Notes: generated by a model not told the origin, from the sequence alone. A stretch of 64,000 nucleotides of DNA from Corynebacterium mastitidis DSM 44356 (GCF_000375365.1 NZ_AQXB01000006.1:150771-214770); one strand, 5' to 3'. Counted from the stretch's first letter, positions 8,705 to 16,913 are shown. Made by a program: numbers and translations.

Positions 8705-9352
8705 ATGCGCATGCGCGTTTTAGTCATCGGAGGGGGAGAGGTGGGCCCCGCGCTCACCGCGGCGGGCTGGGAGGTCACCACGGCCCTTCCCGCCTCCCCG
8801 GCGGAGCTGGCGGCCCTCGTGGTGCGCGAGCGCATCGAGGCGATGGTGGACGCCACGCACCCCTTCGACCCCTCGCACGCGGACATCGAGGAGGCCGCAC
8901 ACGCCACCGGGGTTCCCCTCGTGGCGTACTCGCCCCGGCGCTGGCCGCTGAGCCCCGCCCTGGAGGCCACCAGCGTGGCCGAGGCCGCCGCCTGGGCGCA
9001 GCGGAACTGCCATCACATCCTGGTGGACGCCGAGGGAGTGGATCTTGCCCCGCTGGCGGCGGACTCCGATAACCTCTACGTGCTGCGCCAGGCCCAGCGC
9101 CCCCGGCGCGCCGAGGCCCCGGCCCGGCACCGCGTCATCGCCCCCGGGGTGGGGGACCTGGCGGGGGAGAAGAAGCTCATGCGGGATCACCAGATCGACG
9201 GGATCGTGCTCACCGACACCGGGCGCCCGGACCTGGGCACCACGGTGACCGCCGCCGAGGCCCTGGGCATCCCCGTGGCGCTGATCGCGCGCCCCGCGCG
9301 CGGCTCGGCCGTGGTGGCGGGCACCGTGGCGGACGTGTTGGGCGCGATATAG
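8705..9352 (+). CDS. cobK: precorrin-6A reductase-like protein CobK
   Basis: This 215-residue protein has the nucleotide-binding start VLVIGGGEVG, the VDATHPF signature of CobK/CbiJ (near residue 54), and a late DGIVLTDTGRPD segment. The family reduces precorrin-6A with NADPH during corrin ring synthesis. It is somewhat short for the family. No other cobalamin gene is present in the window, although cobL/cobM lie beside cobK in mycobacteria. A strong Shine-Dalgarno (AAAGGAGGT) sits just before the ATG at 8705. An in-frame ATG at 8711 is an alternative. Confidence 0.82.
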   Translation: MRMRVLVIGGGEVGPALTAAGWEVTTALPASPAELAALVVRERIEAMVDATHPFDPSHADIEEAAHATGVPLVAYSPRRWPLSPALEATSVAEAAAWAQRNCHHILVDAEGVDLAPLAADSDNLYVLRQAQRPRRAEAPARHRVIAPGVGDLAGEKKLMRDHQIDGIVLTDTGRPDLGTTVTAAEALGIPVALIARPARGSAVVAGTVADVLGAI

Positions 9353-9353
9353 G

Positions 9354-9359
9354 TAGGTT
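9354..9359 (+). promoter_or_regulatory. -10 element TAGGTT of a leaderless promoter
   Basis: TAGGTT ends 6 nt before the GTG at 9366. No ribosome-binding site is visible. Confidence 0.45.
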
Positions 9360-9365
9360 GGTGGG

Positions 9366-9845
9366 GTGCCACTTTTTCTCGCTTTACCCTATATCCTCGT
9401 GGAGGCCCTGACCTTCTGGGCTGTGGCCCACCTGCTGGGCGTGGGCTGGGCCCTGCTCGCCCTGATCCTGGTGTTCTTCGGCGGGCTCTTCCTGGCCACG
9501 TTCGAGATGCGCGCCATCGCCCGCTCCGCTGCGGGGGGCCGCATTCGCCCCGGGGAGGCGATGGGCAACTACGGCCTCATCGCCGCCGGGGCGGTGCTGG
9601 TGGCCCTGCCCGGCTTCGCCACCGCGATCGCGGGCCTGCTGCTGATCCTGCCGCCCACGCGCGCGCTGGTCCGCCGGAGCCTGGCCCGCAAGTTGCGCAC
9701 CAGGATCGAGGAGGCAGGCATGCGCGGCTTCCAGCGCGCCAGCGCCTACCGCCAGCGCACGAGCTACGGGTCCTTTGCCGAGGTGATCGACGAGGACGAG
9801 GTCCAGCAGTGGAGCAGGAACATCAAGCCGGAGGACTTCAAGTAA
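9366..9845 (+). CDS. fxsA: FxsA family membrane protein
   Basis: This 159-residue protein has several N-terminal hydrophobic spans (PYILVEALTFWAVAHLLG and two more) and the GLFLATFEMRAI block of FxsA, followed by a GLLLILPPTRALVRR segment and a charged tail. In E. coli FxsA overexpression relieves exclusion of phage T7; its normal role is unknown. The GTG start is supported by the leaderless -10 hexamer just upstream. The gene sits one base ahead of lnt. Confidence 0.85.
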   Translation: MPLFLALPYILVEALTFWAVAHLLGVGWALLALILVFFGGLFLATFEMRAIARSAAGGRIRPGEAMGNYGLIAAGAVLVALPGFATAIAGLLLILPPTRALVRRSLARKLRTRIEEAGMRGFQRASAYRQRTSYGSFAEVIDEDEVQQWSRNIKPEDFK

Positions 9846-9846
9846 G

Positions 9847-11277
9847 ATGCCGTGGCGCCTCGCCGCGGCGGCGTTCTCCGGGCTCCTGGTCTTTGCCTCC
9901 TACGAGCCCCTGGGCTGGTGGCCCGCGGGGATCGTCGGCCTCGGCCTGCTGTATCACGCGCTGCGCCGGGCCCGCTCCCTACGCGAGGGCGCACTCCTGG
10001 GCCTCGTGCAGGCCCTCTCGCTGTACCTGTTGCTGCTGCCGTGGGTGGGGGAGTTCGTGGGCTCCGCCCCCTACCTGGCGCTGTGCGCCGTACTGGCTTT
10101 GTTCGGGCTGCTGCTCGGGGCGGGCGGGGCCGCGCTGCGCCGGGGGAGCGTGGTGCTCTTTCCCGCCTGGTGGTGCGCGGTGGAGTACCTGTATTCCTCG
10201 TGGCCCTTCGGGGGCTTTCCCTGGGGGCGGCTGGCCTGGGGGCAGATCGACGGCCCCCTGGCGCACCTGGCCTACCTGGGCGGGCCCGCCGCCGTGAGCT
10301 TCGCGGCCGCGCTGGTGGGCTGCGCGCTGTTTCGGCTGCGCTCGCGCGGCGCGGTGCTGGGCGCGCTCGCGGTGCTCGCCCTCAGCCTCGTTCCCTGGCC
10401 CACGCGGGACACCGGGGAGGTGCGGGTGGCCGCCGTCCAGGGCAACGTGCCGCGCATGGGGTTGGACTTCAACGCCCAGCGCCGCGCGGTGCTGGAGCGC
10501 CACGTGCGGGAGACGGAAAAGCTGGACTCACCGGTGGACCTGGTGGTGTGGCCGGAGAACTCCGCGGACGTCAACCCGCTCACGGACGCCCGCGCGCACG
10601 CCCTGCTGGGCCGGGCGCTGGACGCCACCCGGGCCCCCATCCTGGTGGGCACCCTGACCTCCGACGAGGAGGGCCCCCACAACACCATGATGGTCTTTGA
10701 CCCCGCCACGGGGCCGGGGGAGTACCACCACAAGCGCTTCCTGCAGCCCTTCGGGGAGACCATGCCGCTGCGCTCTCTGCTGCGGCACGTCTCCCCCTAC
10801 GTGGACCAGGCCGGGGACTTCCGCCCCGGGCACGGCACGGGCGTGGTCCACGCCGCGGGGCTTCCGGTGGGGGTGGCCACCTGCTACGAGGTGCTTTTTG
10901 ACGACGCCTACCGCTCCGCCGTGCGGGGCGGGGCCCGCATCCTGACCACGCCCACGAACAACGCCACGTTCGGCTTCACGGACATGACCTACCAGCAGCT
11001 CGCCATGAGCAGGATGCGCGCCATCGAGACGGACCGGGCGGTGATCGTGGCGGCCACCTCCGGCGTTTCCGCCCTCGTGGCGCCCGACGGCGAGGTACGA
11101 TCCTCCACAGGCATCTTCGAGGCCGCCACGCTCACGGACACCCTTCCCCTGCGCGATTCCCTCACCCCGGCCGTGCGATTCGGTTTCTGGGTCCAAGCGG
11201 GCATCGCTATCATTGGGGCATTAGGTACGCTCGTGGCCTTGTGGCGCCGGCGCTCATCCGCATCCCGTAAGGAGTAA
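9847..11277 (+). CDS. lnt: apolipoprotein N-acyltransferase Lnt
   Basis: This 476-residue enzyme has about six N-terminal membrane spans and a periplasm-facing nitrilase domain. The catalytic Glu-Lys-Cys triad is visible: Glu in [11 protein letters not shown] (about 238), Lys in [12 protein letters not shown] (about 298) and Cys in [12 protein letters not shown] (about 345). It N-acylates the lipid-modified cysteine of lipoproteins. A last hydrophobic segment closes the protein. The next gene encodes polyprenol-phosphate mannose synthase; the two are neighbours or fused (Ppm1) in mycobacteria. The lnt stop lies in the Shine-Dalgarno of that gene. Confidence 0.93.
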   Translation: MPWRLAAAAFSGLLVFASYEPLGWWPAGIVGLGLLYHALRRARSLREGALLGLVQALSLYLLLLPWVGEFVGSAPYLALCAVLALFGLLLGAGGAALRRGSVVLFPAWWCAVEYLYSSWPFGGFPWGRLAWGQIDGPLAHLAYLGGPAAVSFAAALVGCALFRLRSRGAVLGALAVLALSLVPWPTRDTGEVRVAAVQGNVPRMGLDFNAQRRAVLERHVRETEKLDSPVDLVVWPENSADVNPLTDARAHALLGRALDATRAPILVGTLTSDEEGPHNTMMVFDPATGPGEYHHKRFLQPFGETMPLRSLLRHVSPYVDQAGDFRPGHGTGVVHAAGLPVGVATCYEVLFDDAYRSAVRGGARILTTPTNNATFGFTDMTYQQLAMSRMRAIETDRAVIVAATSGVSALVAPDGEVRSSTGIFEAATLTDTLPLRDSLTPAVRFGFWVQAGIAIIGALGTLVALWRRRSSASRKE

Positions 11278-11281
11278 CTCA

Positions 11282-12085
11282 GTGGCCCGTCCTAGCGATG
11301 CAACGCTCGTGATCATCCCCACCTATAACGAGCTGGAGAACCTCCCGCTCATCGTCGGTCGCGTGCGCACCGCCGCCCCGGAGGTGGACGTTCTCATCGT
11401 GGACGATAACAGCCCGGACGGCACGGGGGAGCGGGCCGACGCCCTGACGGTGCAGGACGATCAGGTGCACGTCCTGCACCGCGCGGGCAAGGGCGGCCTG
11501 TGCGGCGCCTACGTGGCGGGTTTTCAGTGGGGCCTGGAGGCCGGGTACACCGTGCTGTGCGAGATGGACGCGGACGGCTCCCACGCCCCCGAGCAGCTCC
11601 GCCTGCTGCTCCAGGAGATCGACGCCGGGGCCGACCTCGTGATCGGCTCCCGCTACGTCACCGGCGGCCGCGTGGTTAACTGGCCGATGAAGCGCTGGCT
11701 GCTCTCCAAGGTCGGCAACCTCTACATCTCCCTGGCGCTGGGCGCCGGGCTCTCGGACATGACGGCGGGCTACCGCGCCTACCGCAGGGAGATCCTCGAG
11801 GAGCTGAACCTCGACGAGCTGGCCCAGGCGGGCTACATCTTCCAGGTGGACCTCGCCTGGCGCGCCGTGGAGGCGGGCCACGACGTGCGCGAGGTCCCCA
11901 TCACCTTCACCGAGCGCGAGATCGGGGAGTCCAAGCTGGACGGCAGCTTTGTCAAGGACAGCCTGGTGCAGGTAACAAGGTGGGGGGCGGCGCACCGGAG
12001 CGAGCAGATCGGCAACGTCTACTCCGAGGTGCGCAAGCTCGTGGGCCACGAGGTGGGTAAGTTCCGCCGCAAGCACCGGATCTAG
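11282..12085 (+). CDS. ppm1: polyprenol monophosphomannose synthase
   Basis: This 267-residue GT2-family glycosyltransferase shows [14 protein letters not shown] at the N-terminus, the nucleotide-binding [10 protein letters not shown] and the metal-binding DAD in [13 protein letters not shown]. It transfers mannose from GDP-mannose to polyprenyl phosphate, the donor for lipoglycan and protein O-mannosylation. It has no membrane domain of its own, matching the stand-alone catalytic subunit that works with Lnt in corynebacteria. TAAGGAG precedes the GTG start. The gene is last in the left-hand rightward run and is closed by a hairpin terminator. Confidence 0.93.
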   Translation: MARPSDATLVIIPTYNELENLPLIVGRVRTAAPEVDVLIVDDNSPDGTGERADALTVQDDQVHVLHRAGKGGLCGAYVAGFQWGLEAGYTVLCEMDADGSHAPEQLRLLLQEIDAGADLVIGSRYVTGGRVVNWPMKRWLLSKVGNLYISLALGAGLSDMTAGYRAYRREILEELNLDELAQAGYIFQVDLAWRAVEAGHDVREVPITFTEREIGESKLDGSFVKDSLVQVTRWGAAHRSEQIGNVYSEVRKLVGHEVGKFRRKHRI

Positions 12086-12094
12086 CCGTGCCGA

Positions 12095-12132
12095 AAAAAG
12101 CCCGGAGGCCGCGCGGCCTCCGGGCTTCCTTC
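12095..12132. terminator. bidirectional intrinsic terminator between ppm1 and rbpA
   Basis: An 11-bp GC stem (GCCCGGAGGCC, 12100-12110, with its complement at 12115-12125) encloses a GCGC loop. It is flanked by AAAAA on the left and TTCCTT on the right, so it can end transcripts from both converging genes. Confidence 0.85.
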
Positions 12133-12177
12133 ATGCCTAAGGCGCGGTGCGCAAGGGCCCACGCCGCGCCGGGGTGG

Positions 12178-12567
12178 TTACTTACCGGCGGCCTTGGCCT
12201 CCTCTTCCTTCTGCTGCTTGAGCAGCTTGGCCGCGTTGCGGCGCCGCTTGCGCAGCGCCTCGATGCGCTCCTCCAGCAGCTCGTCCAGCTCCTCGATGCT
12301 GCGGCGCTCCCGGAGCATGTCCCAGTGGGTGCGCGGGGGCTTCACCGGCTTGGCGTCCACGCCCTCGCCCTCCACGAGGATGCCGAGCTGACCGTTCTTG
12401 CACATCCACTCGCCGGGGATCTCGGCGTCGTCCGCGAAGGGGACCTCGTAGATCTCCCCGGAGTCCGTGCGGTACTTCACCATCTGGCGCGGGGCCAGGT
12501 CATGGTCCCGGTCCGTCTCGTAGCTGACCGCACCCATGCGACTGCCTCGGAGCACCCGATCTGCCAT
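12178..12567 (-). CDS. rbpA: RNA polymerase-binding protein RbpA
   Basis: This 129-residue actinobacterial transcription factor stabilises the RNA polymerase holoenzyme with group I/II sigma factors. The N-terminal ADRVLRGSRMGAVSYETD, the core YEVPFADDAEIPGEWMCKNG and the C-terminal sigma-interacting helix (THWDMLRERRSIEELDELL) are diagnostic. The basic lysine-rich tail is normal. It is transcribed divergently from the small zinc-ribbon gene. Confidence 0.96.
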   Translation of the reverse strand: MADRVLRGSRMGAVSYETDRDHDLAPRQMVKYRTDSGEIYEVPFADDAEIPGEWMCKNGQLGILVEGEGVDAKPVKPPRTHWDMLRERRSIEELDELLEERIEALRKRRRNAAKLLKQQKEEEAKAAGK

Positions 12568-12673
12568 TGCAGCATCATCCTTTACATCCCGCGATTAGTA
12601 TCAACTACGCGAGTATAACGGACTATGCGCTCGGTTTGTTCCCACCCCGCCCACGGGGGCTAGGATGAGTCAT
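12568..12673. promoter_or_regulatory. divergent promoter region for rbpA and the zinc-ribbon gene
   Basis: On the plus strand, TAGGAT (12661-12666) ends 7 nt before the GTG at 12674. An AT-rich segment with TATAAC near 12613 and, on the minus strand, a TACTAAT-like block upstream of rbpA are further candidate elements. Confidence 0.4.
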
Positions 12674-13000
12674 GTGACGTATAAGAAGCAACAGCGCTGC
12701 GCGTGGTGCGGCAAGGAGATGGAACCCTCCACGCGGGGGCGCCCCAAGAAATACTGCTGCCCGTCCTGCAAGCAGCGCGCGTACGAGCAGCGCCATAACA
12801 TCACCGGCACCAGGATTCCCCAGGACGCCGTGATCATGACGCAGGAGCGCGCGGAGCGCCTTCAGGATTCCCTCTTCGAGCTACGCTGCTCCGCAGAGGA
12901 CATCGCCACCGCCGCGCGCGAGGGCGCGGGGGGAGAGGAGCTTCAGGAGCTGTGCACCGAGCTGGTGGAACTAGCGCGTTCGATAGAGAAGTTGAGGTAA
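12674..13000 (+). CDS. conserved small zinc-ribbon protein, function unknown
   Basis: The protein has about 108 residues. An N-terminal CAWCGKEM ... KKYCCPSCKQRAYEQR segment places four or more cysteines as a zinc ribbon, and a predicted helical C-terminal half follows. Such proteins are conserved near rbpA in actinobacteria; no function is recognised. An in-frame ATG at 12665 exists, but it overlaps the TAGGAT -10 hexamer, so the GTG at 12674 is preferred as a leaderless start. The YceI-like gene follows after 3 bp. Confidence 0.7.
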   Translation: MTYKKQQRCAWCGKEMEPSTRGRPKKYCCPSCKQRAYEQRHNITGTRIPQDAVIMTQERAERLQDSLFELRCSAEDIATAAREGAGGEELQELCTELVELARSIEKLR

Positions 13001-13003
13001 GCC

Positions 13004-13699
13004 ATGCCGCGTAATCGCAAGATCGTTATCGCAGCCTTTGTCACCGCGATCATCCTCATCGCGGTGCTATCCATCCTGCCCACGGTGCTGGGGGCCATGA
13101 ACGGCCCCGGGGTGAAAACCGAGGGGATCGACGCCAAGGGGGCCACGCACGCCACCACGGACATGAACGGCCACTGGGAGGTCACCGGCAGGGCGACAGG
13201 GAACACCACCTCGGCCGGGTACACCTTCCACGAGATCCTCCCGGGGGACAAGCGCGTCACCTCCGGGTCTACCACGCACGTGGAGGGGTCGCTAAGCATC
13301 GAGGATAACTCCCTCGTCGGCGGCCTGATCACGGTGGACATGACCACCGTGGCCTCGGATAACGAACGGCGCGACATCAACGTGCGCACCAAGATTCTCG
13401 AGACGGAGACCCACCCGACCGCGGACTTCGAGATCTCCGGGCCCGTGGACCTCACCGGCCTGCCGGACGACGGCACGATGGGGGAGGTGCGCGTACCCGG
13501 CAGGCTCACCCTCCACGGGCACACGCGGGACGTGGAGCCCGTGATGAAGGTGCTGCGCAGCGGCGACTCGGTGGTGGTGTCCACCGACATCGAGATAGAC
13601 CGCGCGGACTACGCGGTAGAGACCCCCGATTTCGTGGCGGCCTCCATCGACGAGCACGGGCAGATCAACGTCCGCCTGGCCCTGGAGAAGAACGCATGA
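13004..13699 (+). CDS. YceI-family protein, membrane-anchored
   Basis: This 231-residue protein has one N-terminal transmembrane helix (about residues 5-30) and an extracytoplasmic YceI-like lipocalin domain: HWEVTGRATGNTTSAGYTF, SLSIEDNSLVGGLITVDM, TADFEISGPVDLTG and GRLTLHGHTRDVEPVM. The family binds isoprenoid or other amphiphilic molecules; the ligand here is unknown. It overlaps the following 55-residue membrane ORF by 4 bp (ATGA). Confidence 0.85.
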   Translation: MPRNRKIVIAAFVTAIILIAVLSILPTVLGAMNGPGVKTEGIDAKGATHATTDMNGHWEVTGRATGNTTSAGYTFHEILPGDKRVTSGSTTHVEGSLSIEDNSLVGGLITVDMTTVASDNERRDINVRTKILETETHPTADFEISGPVDLTGLPDDGTMGEVRVPGRLTLHGHTRDVEPVMKVLRSGDSVVVSTDIEIDRADYAVETPDFVAASIDEHGQINVRLALEKNA

Positions 13700-13863
13700 A
13701 TCCCGCCCGGATGATCCCGGCGCTGTGGCTGCGCCTCATCGTCATCGTCGCCTTCACCCTGTGGGTGTTCTTCCAGCAGATGTGGCTCGTGGGCCTCATC
13801 GCCGTGGCGCTGGGCGGGATTACTGCTTGGCAACTGGTGGCGGCGTACCGCCAGCGCGATTAG
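13696..13863 (+). CDS. small two-span membrane protein, function unknown
   Basis: This 55-residue ORF starts at the ATG that overlaps the YceI-gene TGA. It encodes two hydrophobic segments (LWLRLIVIVAFTLWVFF and WLVGLIAVALGGITAW) and a short basic tail. The tight coupling suggests a partner of the YceI protein. Its TAG overlaps the stop of the converging lipoprotein gene. No family is recognised. Confidence 0.55.
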   Translation: MNPARMIPALWLRLIVIVAFTLWVFFQQMWLVGLIAVALGGITAWQLVAAYRQRD

Positions 13864-14258
13864 TGAGCGTGCTCGTCCAGCTTGTCGGAGACGTTGCCCG
13901 CGGCGTCGGACAGGCTGTCGGCGGCGTCTTCCTTGGCGTCGGAGAGCTTATTGGCGGCGTCGTCCTTCGCGTCGGAAAGCTTGTCGCCGGCCTCGTCCTT
14001 GGCCTCGCCAAGGTCGTTGGACACCTCGTCCTTCTTGTCGTTGATGGTGTCCACGGCCTCGTCGGCCTTCTCGGAAACCTCCTCGGAGGCCTCGACGGCC
14101 TCGGAGGAAATGGACTCGGCGGCGGAGGAAGCCGGGGCGGTGGTGGCCACGGTGGTCTCAACGGTCGTCTCGGTGCTATCGCCCTCGTCGGAGGAGCAGG
14201 CGGCCAGGGCCAGGGGAGCCACGGCCAGGAGGGGGAGAACGCGAAGAGTCTTCTTCAT
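13860..14258 (-). CDS. secreted lipoprotein with acidic Ala/Asp/Lys repeats
   Basis: The protein has 132 residues. MKKTLRVLPLLAVAPLALAACSS is a lipoprotein signal with lipobox LAAC; the mature protein would start at that Cys. A Thr/Ser/Ala-rich linker leads into roughly 11-residue repeats of the type LSDAKDDAANK / LSDAKEDAADS, predicted to form a long amphipathic helix as in apolipoprotein- or LEA-like proteins. The ATG at 14258 is chosen over an upstream GTG because AAAGGATGA precedes it and the signal peptide starts there. No function is known; attachment to the outer face of the cytoplasmic membrane is inferred. Confidence 0.75.
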   Translation of the reverse strand: MKKTLRVLPLLAVAPLALAACSSDEGDSTETTVETTVATTAPASSAAESISSEAVEASEEVSEKADEAVDTINDKKDEVSNDLGEAKDEAGDKLSDAKDDAANKLSDAKEDAADSLSDAAGNVSDKLDEHAH

Positions 14259-14392
14259 AATTTCTTCATCCTTTCGGGTGCGTTGAAGTCCAACAGCAAC
14301 CACCGTACCCGATTATGCCCGCAGGGGAGCAACCCCTCATGCGCGCACCCCCATACCTTAAAGCGGGCCCGCGCCGCCCTCACCTGGGAAAA

Positions 14393-14965
14393 CTACCTGA
14401 TGAGCGCGTTCAAATACTCCGCCATATACGGCACGGCAAATTGCACCTTTCCCCGCGAATGCGCCACGATCAGCTCCCGATAAATCAGCTCGTGGCGCAG
14501 GCGGGAGGCGCTCGTGGTGGTGGAACCCATCGCCGCCGCGACGTCCCTGACCGTCACGCCGTCCCGAGCCCTCAGGCGCGCGGCGCGGTGACCTCGGCCA
14601 GGTCCTGCAGCTCGCTCAGGAGGTTGCGCCCCGGCAACGGCCGGGCACGTTCCGCCGCCATGCTGACGGAACCAAGATGGCTCAGCGAGACCCCGGTGAG
14701 CGTGCGGCGGCGCGGCGTGGGCGCGTCATCCAGGGCGTCGTACACGCGCGGGATGGTCACCTCGACGAGGTCTAAGAGCATTCGCGGGCCCACGGCTTCC
14801 CGAGATCAGCGCGGTGCGCCACGGATTGCCGGGCCCCTCCGCGAGAGTCAGCTCGAACTGGCGCCGCTCGTTCTCGCGCCCGGCGATCACCGCCGGAGAA
14901 AGGTGGGATGAAAGGGATTGCGCGGCACCGGCTGGGTTTCCATGCCACCGGTGTAAATCACGCAT
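14393..14965 (-). pseudogene. decayed AAA-type ATPase gene (ATP-binding protein with C-terminal winged helix)
   Basis: Three pieces of one protein are readable on the minus strand in different frames. The N-terminal part is SPAVIAGRENERRQFE ... PWRTALISGSRG, the approach to a P-loop of the GRExE...ISGxRGxGKT ATPase type. The middle is MLLDLVEVTIPRVYDALDD. The end is [20 protein letters not shown] ... VPYMAEYLNALIR followed by TAG at 14393-14395, a winged-helix domain. The Walker A lysine region and much of the ATPase core are deleted or frameshifted, so it cannot be functional. The intact family member would be roughly 380 residues. Confidence 0.65.
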
Positions 14966-14998
14966 AAACGCGCATCCACCGCATAAACCGCATAAAAC
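14961..14998 (+). repeat. three short CGCATAAA-type repeats
   Basis: CGCATAAACG, CGCATAAACC and CGCATAAAAC follow each other within about 40 bp upstream of the phzF promoter; only the last two are back to back. They could be an activator or repressor site, or simple low-complexity sequence. Confidence 0.35.
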
Positions 14999-15020
14999 CT
15001 CCGCCCCAGCACAATGTCCG

Positions 15021-15034
15021 ATAATGTACATTAT
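15021..15034. promoter_or_regulatory. 14-bp perfect palindrome ATAATGTACATTAT, candidate operator of phzF
   Basis: The palindrome lies 17 bp upstream of the -10 hexamer at 15052, over the place of the -35 element. That is the usual position for a dimeric repressor. The regulator is unknown. Confidence 0.5.
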
Positions 15035-15051
15035 GTCATTTTAGAATCCTG

Positions 15052-15057
15052 TATCAT
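15052..15057 (+). promoter_or_regulatory. -10 element TATCAT of a leaderless phzF promoter
   Basis: TATCAT ends 6 nt before the ATG at 15064, and there is no Shine-Dalgarno. Confidence 0.5.
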
Positions 15058-15063
15058 GCCCCC

Positions 15064-15885
15064 ATGCGCCCCTTCATGCAAGTAGACGTCTTCTCCCGCC
15101 ACCCCTACGGCGGCAACCCCGTGGCCGTGATCCTCGACGCCGAGGGGCTCCGCGACTCCGACATGCAGGCCATCGCGCGCTGGACCAACCTCTCCGAGAC
15201 CACCTTCGTGCTGCCGCCCACCACGCCGAGGGCCGATTACCGCCTGCGCATCTTCACACCCACCCGGGAGCTTCCCTTCGCCGGGCACCCCACGCTGGGC
15301 TCGGCCCGCGCCTGGGCGGAGCTGCACGGCACGGATAAAACCACCCTCGTCCAGGAGTGCTCCGGCGGGCTCGTCCCGGTGCGCCGCACGGAGGATCTGC
15401 TCTTCTTCGCCGCGCCGCCCACCCTCCGCGGCAGACCGCTCGACCCGGAGTACCTGGATCGCATCGCGGAGGCCTTCCGGGTGCCGCCCCAGCGGATCGT
15501 GGACCACCAGTGGGTGGACAACGGCCCCGGCTGGGCCGTGGTGCTGCTCGATAGCGCCCGGACGGTCCTTAACCTCGAGCCGGACCTGAGCCTCATCCCC
15601 GAGGCCAAGATCGGCGCGATCGGCCCGCACCCGGAGGGCCACCGCCACGCCTTCGAGATTCGGGCCTTCGCCCCCGGCGCCGGGATCGCGGAGGACCCGG
15701 TCTGCGGCAGCCTCAACGCCTCCACGGCGCAGTGGATGATCGCCACGGGCCGCGCGCCCCGCGCGTACTCCGTCTCCCAGGGGGCGCGGCTGCACCGTCA
15801 AGGCGAGATCACCGTCCGTCACGAGGGCGGCGAGACATGGATCGGCGGCTCCACCACCGTGTGCCTCCGGGGAGAGATAAAATAG
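15064..15885 (+). CDS. PhzF-family isomerase/epimerase-like protein
   Basis: This 273-residue protein has the two-lobed PhzF/diaminopimelate-epimerase fold signatures: VDVFSRHPYGGNPVAVI at the N-terminus, catalytic Glu in NLSETTFVLPP (about residue 45), RIFTPTRELPFAGHPTLGSA in the first lobe and DPVCGSLNA (DPVTGS-type loop) in the second. Family members isomerise small metabolites; no phenazine genes accompany it, so the substrate is unknown. It stands alone behind its own promoter, with a palindromic candidate operator. It converges with the TDT transporter gene with no spacer. Confidence 0.85.
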   Translation: MRPFMQVDVFSRHPYGGNPVAVILDAEGLRDSDMQAIARWTNLSETTFVLPPTTPRADYRLRIFTPTRELPFAGHPTLGSARAWAELHGTDKTTLVQECSGGLVPVRRTEDLLFFAAPPTLRGRPLDPEYLDRIAEAFRVPPQRIVDHQWVDNGPGWAVVLLDSARTVLNLEPDLSLIPEAKIGAIGPHPEGHRHAFEIRAFAPGAGIAEDPVCGSLNASTAQWMIATGRAPRAYSVSQGARLHRQGEITVRHEGGETWIGGSTTVCLRGEIK

Positions 15886-16785
15886 TCACAGTGATTTAAA
15901 ACGCCACGAGGCCGCCCTCGCCGCCGCCACGCACCAATGGGCCGCCAGGAGGAACAACAGCCCCAGGCTGAGCGCGGCCCACCAACCCTGGCCGCCGCTC
16001 AGCGCGTACGCCCCGGCGCCGCAGGTGGCCACCGGGAAGGTCGAGGCCCACCACGTCGGGTTGTACGGCGCCCAGCCCGGCAGGCTGCCCCAGTGCCGCC
16101 ACGCCGCCCACAGGGCCAGCGGCAGGCCCAGGGCGAGCACCGCCCAGCCGTAGGCGCGCGGACCGCCCAGCGTCACCACCGCCACCACGGACTGCCCCAC
16201 GATGCCCAGGGGGATCCAGCAGGTGGCCGCTAGCGGCGCGGGCGGGCCCCACGGCAGCATCCGCCGATATACAAGAACGAAGGCGGGAACCGCCCCGCAT
16301 ACCGCGAGCGCGCACAGAAGCCACCCCAGCACCCTGGCCCCGGACGCCCCCGGCATCCCGGCCTCGGCCCACTGCGCGAGCCCCACGGCGGGCACCACCG
16401 GGCACATCACGGGAAACAGCGAGAGGAAGGTGGGCTCGCCGCGCAAAACGGGCCAATAGGCCGCGTTGGCCCCCAGACAGATCGCCGCGCCCAGGACCAC
16501 GAGGAGCCCGTGCAGCCACCACTGATGGGTCGCGGCCGTCTGCGCGCTGCCCACCGTGGTGATCGCCATACCCAGCAGCGCCCAGGCCGGGGCGGCCGCG
16601 CGCTCCAGCGGCGGCACGCGGTGGCGCCACCAGCCCGCCGCGATCCGCACGATCAGCGCCGCCGCGAGGAGCAGCAGCGCGTTGGCCAGCCAGTCCCAGC
16701 CATGCAGGCGGCTCAGCGTGGCAAAGCCACCCGTTCCCAGTGCAGCCCCGGCCCACGCGGGCCCCCAGGGCGGAAGTGTGTTCAT
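15886..16785 (-). CDS. TDT-family (TehA/SLAC1-like) membrane transporter
   Basis: This 299-residue protein has about ten hydrophobic segments. The second half carries PYNPTWWASTFPVATCGAG, the family's signature just before the penultimate helices, and GPAWAGAALGTGGFATL is at the N-terminus. TDT proteins carry C4-dicarboxylates, sulfite or anions; the substrate here cannot be told. It is read divergently from the MHS transporter. Confidence 0.75.
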   Translation of the reverse strand: MNTLPPWGPAWAGAALGTGGFATLSRLHGWDWLANALLLLAAALIVRIAAGWWRHRVPPLERAAAPAWALLGMAITTVGSAQTAATHQWWLHGLLVVLGAAICLGANAAYWPVLRGEPTFLSLFPVMCPVVPAVGLAQWAEAGMPGASGARVLGWLLCALAVCGAVPAFVLVYRRMLPWGPPAPLAATCWIPLGIVGQSVVAVVTLGGPRAYGWAVLALGLPLALWAAWRHWGSLPGWAPYNPTWWASTFPVATCGAGAYALSGGQGWWAALSLGLLFLLAAHWCVAAARAASWRFKSL

Positions 16786-16879
16786 AGCCCTCTATCCAAC
16801 GCCAGCCGCCGAGAAAGCGAAAGCAATATTTTCATCTCACTTTACAGGATTTGCCATCTCATGCAGCGGGACACTACCT

Positions 16880-16885
16880 TATGAT
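16880..16885 (+). promoter_or_regulatory. candidate -10 element TATGAT upstream of MHS transporter
   Basis: TATGAT lies 28 bp before the ATG at 16914. An AAAGG Shine-Dalgarno lies between them, so this transcript would have a short leader. Confidence 0.4.
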
Positions 16886-16913
16886 GTACCAATCATTCGA
16901 AAGGTTTTTGTCC

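Noticed and set aside
14315..14911. Plus-strand ORF of 198 codons
   Set aside because: Antisense to the decayed ATPase gene, whose minus-strand fragments carry clear protein similarity.
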